DNA from: Kitasatospora sp. GP82
Lineage (GTDB): Bacteria; Actinomycetota; Actinomycetes; Streptomycetales; Streptomycetaceae
Reading direction: 5' to 3'
Assembly (NCBI RefSeq): GCF_029892105.1
Contig: NZ_JARZAJ010000005.1
Location: 186,001 to 250,000 of the forward strand
DNA length: 64,000 bases
Part shown: positions 16,583 to 24,710 of the stretch, piece after piece
Layout of the letters: each line of letters begins with the position of its first letter
Position numbering within the stretch: the stretch's first letter is position 1
Position numbers and translations under genes: made by a program
The notes under the pieces: model-generated
The model's database searches: none
Told to the model about the DNA's origin: nothing
What the model saw: the letters and a program-made list of their open reading frames with translations, nothing else

Positions 16583-17509
16583 TCAGACCATGCCGCGCTG
16601 CATCGCCTCGCAGACCGCCGTGCTCTCCCGCACCCCAAGCCGGAGCGCCTGACCGCAGTGGGCGATCCAGGCGGCCATGCCGTCGGCGGTGCCACCGAGG
16701 TAGGCCTGCAGGGCAGTTCGGTACGCCGCCGTACCCAGCTCCGCGAAACCGACCTCGGCCGGGCAGATCGCCTTGGGGTCGAGCCCCTCCGCGATCAGCA
16801 CGATGCGCTGCGCGGCCCGGGCGATCACACCGTTGTGCGAGGCGAACGGGCGCAGCGCGAGCAGTTCACCGTGCACCACCGCAGCCACCACCAGCGCAGG
16901 GGTGCCGCTCGCCGTGCCCTCGGCGCGGGCCACCAGCAGCTGGGAGAGCTGGTCGAGACGGGCCGCGACCTCATCGGCCGACGGCGCGGCCGGGAGCCCC
17001 GCCGGGGTGGCCGAAGGCTCCGCTGGGGCGGACGTCTCCAGCCCCACGCCCTGCACCTCGGGCCCCACGCCCTGCGCGGCCTTCAGCTCCAGCGGGAAGA
17101 GCTCGGCGACTTCCTCCCCCTGGCGCCGGGGCCGGCCGGCCGAGTCGTCCGCATCCCCGACCGCCAGCAGGTGCAGTCGGGCCAGGACCTGGAGCGGGGA
17201 GTGCCGCCAGATGCTCAGCAGCTGCCCCGCCTCTGCGGAGATCCGCAGCGCTCCGCCGACCGTACGCGCCTCGGCGTCGGCGCCGAAGTCACTGCGGCGG
17301 CGCACCTCTTCGAGCGGCCAGTCGGCCCCGTCCAGGGCGGCGGAGGCGCGGGCCCCGCGCAGAGCGGCTTCCGAAGTCACCTCGGGAGCGCGTCGGCGCA
17401 TCACGCGGTGTCCGTACAGCCGGTCCACGGCCTTGCGCACCTCGGCGACGGCCTCGGGCACCCCGGGGAGCTCTGCCAGCGGGGCGAGGGGATCTGTTCC
17501 AGTGGTCAC
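16583..17509 (-). CDS. Fic-family protein with degenerate active site
   Basis: The 308-residue protein has a Fic_N-like segment with an inhibitory-helix relative (ASAALDGADW, about 55-64), and a Fic core around 215-245: HGELLALRPFASHNGVIARA. The canonical motif is HPFxx(D/E)GNGRxxR. Here the catalytic His is Arg, the acidic residue is Ser, Gly is His, and the Arg of GNGR is Val; only PF, NG and the final Arg are kept. The adenylyl-transfer chemistry should therefore be lost. Streptomyces homologues are often labelled oxidoreductase, which the sequence does not support. It is divergent from the CooC-like ATPase gene. Confidence 0.7.
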   Translation of the reverse strand: MTTGTDPLAPLAELPGVPEAVAEVRKAVDRLYGHRVMRRRAPEVTSEAALRGARASAALDGADWPLEEVRRRSDFGADAEARTVGGALRISAEAGQLLSIWRHSPLQVLARLHLLAVGDADDSAGRPRRQGEEVAELFPLELKAAQGVGPEVQGVGLETSAPAEPSATPAGLPAAPSADEVAARLDQLSQLLVARAEGTASGTPALVVAAVVHGELLALRPFASHNGVIARAAQRIVLIAEGLDPKAICPAEVGFAELGTAAYRTALQAYLGGTADGMAAWIAHCGQALRLGVRESTAVCEAMQRGMV

Positions 17510-17702
17510 CTACCCGAGAGTAATGAACCACCTGCACATACCGGAACGGCAACCCCGGCATCACCCGTTTGAGGCAATCCTCGATTCCCGCCCCCGTGTC
17601 CCCCCAAACCACCGATAGCATGAGCGCTATCGGTGACGATAACGGTTTCCAACAACTTTTCGGCGGCACATCGGCACGCCAGAGCGAGAGTCGGGGTCTC
17701 AG

Positions 17703-18701
17703 ATGAAGATCGCCTTCGTCGGCAAGGGCGGCAGCGGCAAGACCACGTTGTCGGCCCTGTTCATCCGCCACCTGGCTGCCACCGGGCGCCCGGTCATCGC
17801 CGTCGATGCCGACATCAATCAACACCTCGGCACCACCCTCGGGCTGACCGACGATCAGACCGCGCTGCTGCCGACGCTCGGCGAACACCTCCCGCAGATC
17901 AAGGAGTACCTGCGCGGCAACAACCCGCGCATCGGCTCCGCCGAGGAGATGATCAAGACCACGCCGCCCGGCCGAGGCTCCCGCCTGCTGCGGATCGTCG
18001 AGGAGAACCCGCTGTACGCGGCCTGCGCCCGGCCGGTCGCGCTCGACGAAGGCTCCGTCCGACTGCTGGCCACCGGCGCCTTCGCCGAGGAGGACTTGGG
18101 CGTCGCCTGCTACCACTCCAAGGTCGGCGCCGTCGAGCTGCTGCTGAACCACCTGGTCGACGGGCCCGACGAGTACGTGGTCACCGATATGACGGCCGGC
18201 TCGGACTCCTTCGCCTCCGGTCTGTTCACCCGCTTCGACCTGACCTTCCTGGTGGCCGAACCGACCCGCAAGGGCATTTCGGTGTACCGCCAGTACAAGG
18301 ACTACGCGCGCGACTTCGGCGTGGCACTGCGTGTCGTCGGCAACAAGGTGCAGGGACCCGAGGACCTCGCCTTCCTGCAACGCGAGGTGGGCGACGACCT
18401 GTTGGCCGCCTTCGGCCAGTCCACCTGGGTGCGTCGGCTCGAACAGGGCGCCGGACCGGCGCTCAAGACCCTGGAGCCGGCCAACCGCGCGGTACTTGCC
18501 GAGCTCAAGTCACAGGCGGACGCGGCCTTCGAGCTCCGCGACCCGCAGCGGTACACCCAGCAGGCCGTCCACTTCCACCTCCGCAACGCGGAGAGCTGGG
18601 GCAACACGAAGCTCGGCATCGACCTCGCCACACAGGTCGACGATGGATTCGTGCTCGGCTCCGAGTGCGACGCCGATCAGTTGGACGCCGCCCGCGCCTG
18701 A
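17703..18701 (+). CDS. CooC-like P-loop ATPase
   Basis: The 332-residue protein begins MKIAFVGKGGSGKTTLSALF with the deviant Walker A signature GKGGSGKTT (7-15), then AVDADINQHLG, the MinD/CooC switch Asp. Later motifs include TDMTAGSDSFASGLF and FLVAEPTRKGISVY. This is the family of CooC, which inserts nickel into CO dehydrogenase, but no CO dehydrogenase or other metal-enzyme gene lies near it, so its client is unknown. A perfect 19-bp hairpin follows the stop. The start ATG at 17703 opens directly into the P-loop strand. Confidence 0.8.
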   Translation: MKIAFVGKGGSGKTTLSALFIRHLAATGRPVIAVDADINQHLGTTLGLTDDQTALLPTLGEHLPQIKEYLRGNNPRIGSAEEMIKTTPPGRGSRLLRIVEENPLYAACARPVALDEGSVRLLATGAFAEEDLGVACYHSKVGAVELLLNHLVDGPDEYVVTDMTAGSDSFASGLFTRFDLTFLVAEPTRKGISVYRQYKDYARDFGVALRVVGNKVQGPEDLAFLQREVGDDLLAAFGQSTWVRRLEQGAGPALKTLEPANRAVLAELKSQADAAFELRDPQRYTQQAVHFHLRNAESWGNTKLGIDLATQVDDGFVLGSECDADQLDAARA

Positions 18702-18713
18702 CCGCCGACAGCT

Positions 18714-18763
18714 AGCAGCACGGAGGCCGACGACCTTGCCGGGGCGTCGGCCTCCGTGCTGCT
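18714..18763. terminator. Hairpin terminator after the CooC-like gene
   Basis: Arms 18714-18732 and 18745-18763 are perfectly complementary over 19 bp, with a 12-nt loop. No T-run follows, as is common in Streptomyces. Confidence 0.85.
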
Positions 18764-19019
18764 CAGTGCGCATTCCCACCCGGCGCGACTACCACCCATA
18801 GGGATGAACCCAGGGCCATACCCTTCCGCCCGATTTTACCCTGTGCGAGGATCCCATTACTCTCAGTTTACCGATTCTTGATGGTCCATGGGCCGCTCGC
18901 CACACTCCCCGCTGCGCCCAAGCCATCCCGCCACACCGTCGCAACCCACGACAGCCGATCCGACCCCCTAGCCCACCGCCGGACCTGACTGCGTTCGTTC
19001 CCCGGAAAGACGGGAAGAC
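18764..19019. other. Leader region of the SulP-carbonic anhydrase gene
   Basis: Together with the preceding hairpin this leaves 318 bp without a gene. The middle (18830-18890) is less GC-rich than its surroundings and may hold the promoter. A GGAAG ribosome site lies just before 19020. Nothing else is visible. Confidence 0.4.
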
Positions 19020-21359
19020 ATGACCCTCGACATCTCCAGCGCACCCATCGCCTCCGACACCACCGACAACGCACCTCCACAGGCCACCGCCGAGCACGTT
19101 CCAGGGCGGCAGGCGGTGCTCCTCCACGACCTCACAGCCTCACTGGTGGTCTTTCTGGTCGCCGTGCCCTTCTCGCTCGGCATCGCCCTGGCCACCGGCG
19201 CGCCGCTCACCTCAGGGTTGGTGGCCGCCGCCGTCGGCGGGCTGGTGGTCGGCCTCCTGGGCGGCACACCCCTCCAGGTCAGCGGCCCCTCGGCTGCGCT
19301 GACCGTGATCACTGCCGGGCTGATCACGCAGTTCGGCTGGCAGGTCGCCTGCGCCGTCACACTGGTCGCAGGGCTGCTTCAACTGCTGCTCGGCTCGCTA
19401 CGGGTGGCCCGCGCCGCGCTCGCCGTCTCACCCGCGATCGTGCACGGGATGCTGGCGGGCGTCGGCCTGACCATCGCCATCGCCCAGCTGCATGTGGTGC
19501 TCGGCGGCTCGCCACAGAGTTCCGCACTGACCAATCTCCTGGCGCTCCCCGGCCAGCTCTCCGGCCCGCACCTCCCCGCGCTCGCGGTGGGAGCCGTCGC
19601 CATCGCGATCCTCTGCGGCTGGCCGAGGCTCGGTCGGCTCAGCGGCTCGGCGGGCAGGGTGGGCGGGCTGCTGGCCAGAGTGCCCGCCGCGCTGGTGGCC
19701 GTCGCCGCCGCCACCTGGCTCTCCATCGGCCTCGGTCTCAGCCTCGCCCGGGTCGAGCTGCCCGCCTGGAGTCAGCACGACCTGGCCTCGGCCCCCAGTC
19801 TCACCGTGCTCGGCCAGCACTGGTCCATCCTGTTCGCCGCTGTGCTGACGGTGACGGCCGTGGCGAGCGTGGAGTCGCTGCTCTCCGCCGTCGCGGTGGA
19901 CCGGATGGCCCACGGCTCCAGCGACCTCAACCGCGAGCTCCGCGGGCAGGGCGCCGCCAATGTGCTGAGCGGGCTGCTCGGCGGCCTTCCGGTGGCCGGC
20001 GGCGCCGTCCGCAGCACCGCCAACATCCGTGCCGGAGCAGCCACTCGGTGGTCCGCGGTCCTGCACGGACTCTGGGTCACCCTGGCCGCCCTCACCCTGG
20101 TCGGCGGGCTACGCCGGATCCCGTTGGCCGCGCTGGCTGCGCTCGTCCTGGTGATCGGCATCCAGATGGTGAGCTTCGCGCACATCCGGCGGGTGCACCG
20201 GCACCGGGAGTTCCCCGTCTATCTGGTCACCGTACTGGGAGTGGTCCTGCTGGGCGTCCCGCTCGGTGTGCTGATGGGCGGCTCCGTAGCCGTCCTGCTC
20301 GCTCTGTGTCGGCTGACCCGCGCCCATGTCGATGTGTCGGCCGAACCCGACGGTTCGTACCTGGTAAGCACCCACGGCCCGCTCACCTTCGCCGCCGTGC
20401 CCCGGCTGAGCCGAGCCCTCGCCCTGATCCCGTCCGGCGCGCGAGTGACGGTGGCCCACGACGGCTCGTTCCTCGACCACGCGGCCTACGAGCAGGTACA
20501 CAGCTGGCGTGCCGGGCATCAGGCCGGTGGCGGCCGGGTCGCTGTCCTGACGGAACGCCATGACGACGAGGTGCTGGATCCGGACGGCACCGTCCGCTCC
20601 GGCAGCTCTTCGGGTCCGCATCGCTGCCGGGCCTGGACACCGTGGGGCGGCCACCACTGCATCGAGCAGAGCGACGAGGACCCGCACGTTCGACTGCTCG
20701 ACGGTGTACGCGGATTCCAGCAGCACACCGCGCCTCTGGTCCGCCACGAACTGGCCCGGCTGGCCCGCGAGGGCCAGACGCCCTCGCAGCTCTTCCTGAC
20801 CTGCGCCGACTCCCGCCTGGTCACCAGCATGATCACCAACAGCGGCCCCGGTGATCTGTTCACCGTAAGGAATGTCGGCAACCTCGTCCCGGCGCCGTAC
20901 GAGCCCGGGGCCACCGACGACTCGGTGGCGGCGGCGGTGCAGTACGCCGTCGAGGTGCTGGAGGTCCGCAGCATCACCGTCTGCGGGCACTCCGGCTGCG
21001 GCGCCATGAAGGCCCTGCTGGACGGTGTCCATGAGCGTCCCGGGCCGCCGACGCCGCTCGCCCGCTGGCTGCGCAACGGGCGCGGGTCGCTGGCCAGGCT
21101 GAAGCGCGCGCCCGCCGAGTTCGCCGGCCGGCCGGTGGTCGATCTCGCCGAGCAGCTCTGCATCACCAACGTGGTCCAGCAGTTGGACCAGTTGCTGGCG
21201 AACCCGGCGGTGGAGCGTCGGGTCAATACGGGCTCCCTGCGGCTGGTGGGCATGTACTTCGACTTCGCCACCGCCCAGGCGTACGTCTTGGACCGGGAGA
21301 AGGGCCGGTTCGTATCCGTGTCGGAGGAAGAGCACGACGAACGGCCAGTGGCAGCCTGA
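19020..21359 (+). CDS. SulP anion transporter fused to beta-carbonic anhydrase
   Basis: The 779-residue protein has a SulP transporter half (about 35-440) with 10 or more membrane segments, including the family signature region PFSLGIALATGAPLTSGLVA. A short region without an obvious full STAS domain follows (about 445-540). The last ~220 residues are a beta-carbonic anhydrase with zinc and catalytic residues Cys595, Asp597 (CADSR), His657 and Cys660 (HSGCG). Such fusions are thought to couple bicarbonate transport to CO2/bicarbonate interconversion on the cytoplasmic side. All four metal/catalytic residues are present. The upstream terminator and a separate leader suggest its own promoter. 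Confidence 0.93.
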   Translation: MTLDISSAPIASDTTDNAPPQATAEHVPGRQAVLLHDLTASLVVFLVAVPFSLGIALATGAPLTSGLVAAAVGGLVVGLLGGTPLQVSGPSAALTVITAGLITQFGWQVACAVTLVAGLLQLLLGSLRVARAALAVSPAIVHGMLAGVGLTIAIAQLHVVLGGSPQSSALTNLLALPGQLSGPHLPALAVGAVAIAILCGWPRLGRLSGSAGRVGGLLARVPAALVAVAAATWLSIGLGLSLARVELPAWSQHDLASAPSLTVLGQHWSILFAAVLTVTAVASVESLLSAVAVDRMAHGSSDLNRELRGQGAANVLSGLLGGLPVAGGAVRSTANIRAGAATRWSAVLHGLWVTLAALTLVGGLRRIPLAALAALVLVIGIQMVSFAHIRRVHRHREFPVYLVTVLGVVLLGVPLGVLMGGSVAVLLALCRLTRAHVDVSAEPDGSYLVSTHGPLTFAAVPRLSRALALIPSGARVTVAHDGSFLDHAAYEQVHSWRAGHQAGGGRVAVLTERHDDEVLDPDGTVRSGSSSGPHRCRAWTPWGGHHCIEQSDEDPHVRLLDGVRGFQQHTAPLVRHELARLAREGQTPSQLFLTCADSRLVTSMITNSGPGDLFTVRNVGNLVPAPYEPGATDDSVAAAVQYAVEVLEVRSITVCGHSGCGAMKALLDGVHERPGPPTPLARWLRNGRGSLARLKRAPAEFAGRPVVDLAEQLCITNVVQQLDQLLANPAVERRVNTGSLRLVGMYFDFATAQAYVLDREKGRFVSVSEEEHDERPVAA

Positions 21360-21475
21360 CGTCGCGCGCTCCGGCGCCTGCCGGGCCCGGTCGGGCAGGA
21401 CCGGGCCCGGCCATCCGGGGGCCACCGCTGTGGGAGAGGCCCACCGGCTCGGAGCGAGGGGGTTCTGGTCGGGAT

Positions 21476-22024
21476 TCAGGGGTGCAGGAGTTTGGCCAGG
21501 TCTGCCGGTGTGACGTACCCCGGCCAGCGGCTGTCGGTGAAGAGCTGGATGCCGGCGTCCCGGTAGCACTGGTCGACGAGTTGGGAGCAGATCATGTGCC
21601 GACTGCTCGCCACATAGGCCTTGATCAGTAGACCGACGGGAAGATGGAGGTGGTGCGCGGCGAGCGCGAAGTAGTCGGCCGCGCTGTAGCGCACGCCGAT
21701 GTAGCCGCGGGCCGCCGCGACGACGGCCCGCCGTTGTTCGTCGCTGAGGGGGAAGCGGCTGGTCGACCAGCGGATCGGTCGGCCGTCGTAGGCGGCGAGG
21801 GGCCCGAGTCGGGCTCCCCCGGGTTCGGCCTCCACCAACTCGCCGTCGCCGACGTAGATGAAGGCGTGCTCGAAGTCGGCGAAGCCGCCACCGTTGAGCC
21901 ACTGTCCGATCCGTATCAGGCGGCCGACCTGGCCACTCATCCGGACAACGGCGAAGTCCCCGGGCAGGGGCGGCAGTAGGGCAGAGTGGGCGGAGGCAGC
22001 AGGAGTCGTAGGAGTTCCGGGCAT
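21476..22024 (-). CDS. YiiX/YebB-like NlpC/P60 cysteine hydrolase
   Basis: The 182-residue protein starts at an ATG (22024) after a GGGGGTTGAG site. It shows the permuted papain-like layout: PGDFAVVRMSGQ near the start, the catalytic-type His in FEHAFIYVGDGELVEA (about 53-68), then GYIGVRYSAADYFALAAHHL, and the catalytic-type Cys in HMICSQLVDQCYRDAG (about 145-160). This family (DUF830/YiiX) is related to NlpC/P60 enzymes but acts on unknown, possibly lipid or acyl, substrates. No signal peptide is visible, so it is probably cytoplasmic. It is divergent from acsA. Confidence 0.8.
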   Translation of the reverse strand: MPGTPTTPAASAHSALLPPLPGDFAVVRMSGQVGRLIRIGQWLNGGGFADFEHAFIYVGDGELVEAEPGGARLGPLAAYDGRPIRWSTSRFPLSDEQRRAVVAAARGYIGVRYSAADYFALAAHHLHLPVGLLIKAYVASSRHMICSQLVDQCYRDAGIQLFTDSRWPGYVTPADLAKLLHP

Positions 22025-22415
22025 GGCTCAACCCCCGGGCAGAAGCGGTGCGTTGAGGTGCGGGCCCGCACGTGGCGGCAGCGGGCCCGTACCGTCAGTG
22101 GAGTACCGGCCGGACGACCCGTCAAGACTTCCCGTCGCAGAATCCCGCCGATTCCCGCAGAATCCCACCGATGCACCCGTACCTGCCGACACCTACGCAA
22201 ACGTGCGACAGGGCGGGTTCACCGAAGCGCGACACGGTCACGACCAGGTGGCACGTGGGGGCGGACTCGGCGGATCGCAATCCAAAGGTCTACACCAATT
22301 GACGGGAGCCTCTTGTCAACATGGCGGTTCGCCTGGTGAGCTGTGCGCTGGGACACACGGGACAATCCCTCCGCACGGGATCACCCGGCACATGAAACTC
22401 GATGAGGAGTGCGCG
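22025..22415. other. Divergent region between YiiX-like gene and acsA
   Basis: These 391 bp hold both promoters and no gene I can support. The only motif that stands out is the dre-like site at 22284-22299. The acsA ribosome site GAGGAG is at 22404-22409. Confidence 0.5.
22284..22299. promoter_or_regulatory. dre-like (DasR) operator
   Basis: AAAGGTCTACACCAAT matches 12 of 16 positions of the DasR-responsive element ACTGGTCTAGACCACT, including nearly the whole core. It lies 117 bp before the acsA start, where a repressor could act on the promoter. DasR is the GntR regulator that senses amino-sugar phosphates. Confidence 0.45.
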
Positions 22416-24377
22416 TTGAGCAACGAGAGCCTGGCCAACCTGCTCAAGGAGGAGCGCCGCTTCGCGCCGCCTGCGGAGGTCGCCGCTTCCGCCAACGTCG
22501 GCGCGACCGCGTACGCGCAGGCCTCCGAGGACCGGCTCGGTTTCTGGGCCGAGCAGGCCCGCCGCCTCGACTGGGCCGTGGAGCCCACCGAAACCCTGGA
22601 CTGGACGAACCCACCCTTCGCCAAGTGGTTCGCCGACGGCAAGCTCAACGTGGCGTACAACTGCGTCGACCGCCACGTCGAGGCCGGGAACGGCGACCGC
22701 GTCGCGATCCACTTCGAGGGCGAGCCGGGCGACAGCCGCTCGATCACCTACACCCAGCTCAAGGACGAGGTCTCGCAGGCCGCCAACGCCCTGCTGGAGC
22801 TCGGCGTGGCCAAGGGCGACCGAGTCGCCATCTACCTGCCGATGATCGCCGAGGCGGTCGTGGCAATGCTCGCCTGTGCCCGGATCGGTGCCACCCACTC
22901 GGTGGTCTTCGGCGGCTTCTCCTCCGACGCCGTCGCCTCCCGGATCCAGGACGCCGACGCCAAACTGGTCGTCACCGCCGACGGCGGCTACCGCCGTGGC
23001 AAGGCCACCTCGCTGAAGCCCGCCATCGACGAGGCGCTCACCCGCTGCCCGCAGGTCGAGCACGTGCTGGTGGTCCGCCGCACCGGCCAGGAGGTCTCCT
23101 GGACCGAGGGCCGGGACGTCTGGTGGCACGAGATCACCGGACGCCAGGCCACCGAGCACGCGCCCGAGGCACACGACGCCGAGCACCCGCTGTTCATCCT
23201 CTACACCTCGGGCACCACGGGTAAGCCCAAGGGCATTCTGCACACCTCGGGCGGCTACCTCACCCAGGCCAGCTACACCCACCACGCGGTCTTCGACCTC
23301 AAGCCGGAGACCGACGTCTACTGGTGCACCGCCGACATCGGCTGGGTCACCGGCCACTCGTACATCGCGTACGGCCCGCTCTCCAACGGCGCGACCCAGG
23401 TCATCTACGAGGGCACCCCGGACAGCCCGCACCAGGGCCGGTTCTGGGAGATCGTCCAGAAGTACGGCGTCACCATCCTCTACACCGCTCCCACCGCGAT
23501 CCGCACCTTCATGAAGTGGGGCGACGACATCCCGGCGAAGTTCGACCTGTCGAGCCTGCGCGTCCTGGGCAGCGTCGGCGAGCCGATCAACCCCGAGGCC
23601 TGGGTCTGGTACCGCGAGCACATCGGTGCCGGCAAGACCCCGATCGTGGACACCTGGTGGCAGACCGAGACCGGCGCCATCATGATCAGCCCACTGCCGG
23701 GCGTCACCGAGACCAAGCCGGGCTCCGCGCAGCGCGCGCTGCCCGGCATCGCGGCCACCGTGGTCGACGACGAGGCCCGCGAGGTGCCCAACGGCTCCGG
23801 CGGCTACCTGGTGCTCACCGAGCCGTGGCCGTCCATGCTGCGCACCATCTGGGGCGACGACCAGCGCTACGTCGACACCTACTGGTCGCGCTTCCAGGGC
23901 CGCTACTTCGCCGGTGACGGCGCGAAGAAGGACGAGGACGGCGACATCTGGCTGCTCGGCCGGGTGGACGACGTGATGTTGGTCTCCGGCCACAACATCT
24001 CGACCACCGAGGTCGAGTCGGCACTGGTCGGCCACCCGGCCGTCGCCGAGTCCGCGGTCGTCGGCGCGAGCGACGCCACCACCGGGCAGGCGATCGTCGC
24101 CTTCGTCATCCTGCGCGGCACCGCAACCGACAGCGAGGAGCTGATCGCCGAGCTGCGCAACCACGTCGGCAAGACGCTCGGCCCGATCGCCAAGCCCAAG
24201 CAGATCAAGGTAGTCAGCGAGCTGCCGAAGACCCGCTCCGGCAAGATCATGCGGCGCCTGCTCCGCGACATCGCCGAGGGCCGCGAGGTCGGCGACACGA
24301 CCACGCTGGCCGACTCCTCGGTGATGAACCTGATCCAGTCCCAACTGCCCCACGCCGGTGCGGGCAGCGAGAACTGA
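22416..24377 (+). CDS. acsA: Acetyl-coenzyme A synthetase
   Basis: The TTG at 22416 lies 6 bases after GAGGAG and gives 653 residues starting SNESLANLLKEERRF after the initiator, the normal Acs start in Streptomyces; an ATG at 22392 is the alternative. The adenylation signature YTSGTTGKPKG (about 262-272), the WWQTETG motif, and the C-terminal PKTRSGKIMRR motif with the lysine that protein acetyltransferases modify are all present. It makes acetyl-CoA from acetate, ATP and CoA in the cytoplasm. Length and motifs are complete. The gene is probably monocistronic: a terminator hairpin follows. Confidence 0.97.
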   Translation: MSNESLANLLKEERRFAPPAEVAASANVGATAYAQASEDRLGFWAEQARRLDWAVEPTETLDWTNPPFAKWFADGKLNVAYNCVDRHVEAGNGDRVAIHFEGEPGDSRSITYTQLKDEVSQAANALLELGVAKGDRVAIYLPMIAEAVVAMLACARIGATHSVVFGGFSSDAVASRIQDADAKLVVTADGGYRRGKATSLKPAIDEALTRCPQVEHVLVVRRTGQEVSWTEGRDVWWHEITGRQATEHAPEAHDAEHPLFILYTSGTTGKPKGILHTSGGYLTQASYTHHAVFDLKPETDVYWCTADIGWVTGHSYIAYGPLSNGATQVIYEGTPDSPHQGRFWEIVQKYGVTILYTAPTAIRTFMKWGDDIPAKFDLSSLRVLGSVGEPINPEAWVWYREHIGAGKTPIVDTWWQTETGAIMISPLPGVTETKPGSAQRALPGIAATVVDDEAREVPNGSGGYLVLTEPWPSMLRTIWGDDQRYVDTYWSRFQGRYFAGDGAKKDEDGDIWLLGRVDDVMLVSGHNISTTEVESALVGHPAVAESAVVGASDATTGQAIVAFVILRGTATDSEELIAELRNHVGKTLGPIAKPKQIKVVSELPKTRSGKIMRRLLRDIAEGREVGDTTTLADSSVMNLIQSQLPHAGAGSEN

Positions 24378-24382
24378 TCGAC

Positions 24383-24419
24383 GGCTGGTGGGGGCGCCGA
24401 GCAATGCCCCCCACCAGCC
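24383..24419. terminator. Hairpin terminator after acsA
   Basis: GGCTGGTGGGGG (24383-24394) pairs with CCCCCACCAGCC (24408-24419) with a 13-nt loop, directly after the acsA stop. The rest of the 333-bp gap up to 24710 shows no gene and must hold the kinase promoter. Confidence 0.8.
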
Positions 24420-24710
24420 CCACCCCTGCCCGGTCGGCCCGCCAGTCGGCGAGCCGACCGGGCACGTTGTACGGCGTCCGGTCGCGGTCGAACGCCCGGG
24501 TCGGTGCTGGCCCCACCCCCGCGGACGGGTGGCAGCTCCCTCGTCCGGGGTCCCCGCCGGGCGGCACCGTTGTCCCATGCCCAGGACAGCCGGAACACCC
24601 GAGAGTCGTACGCCCCTCACCGACTCCACCCCTGCCTCGCCCACTCGGCCCGCGATCGCGGCCCTCTGCTTCAGCGTCCGCACGGCCCTGATCGGGTTTC
24701 AGGAAGCGGA

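Noticed and set aside
20109-22031. A 640-codon minus-strand frame covering the YiiX-like gene and the end of the SulP fusion
   Set aside because: The YiiX-like protein is in another frame and has clear motifs; this frame is a shadow.
22290-24683. A 797-codon minus-strand frame opposite acsA
   Set aside because: Shadow of a highly biased real gene; composition typical of antisense frames.
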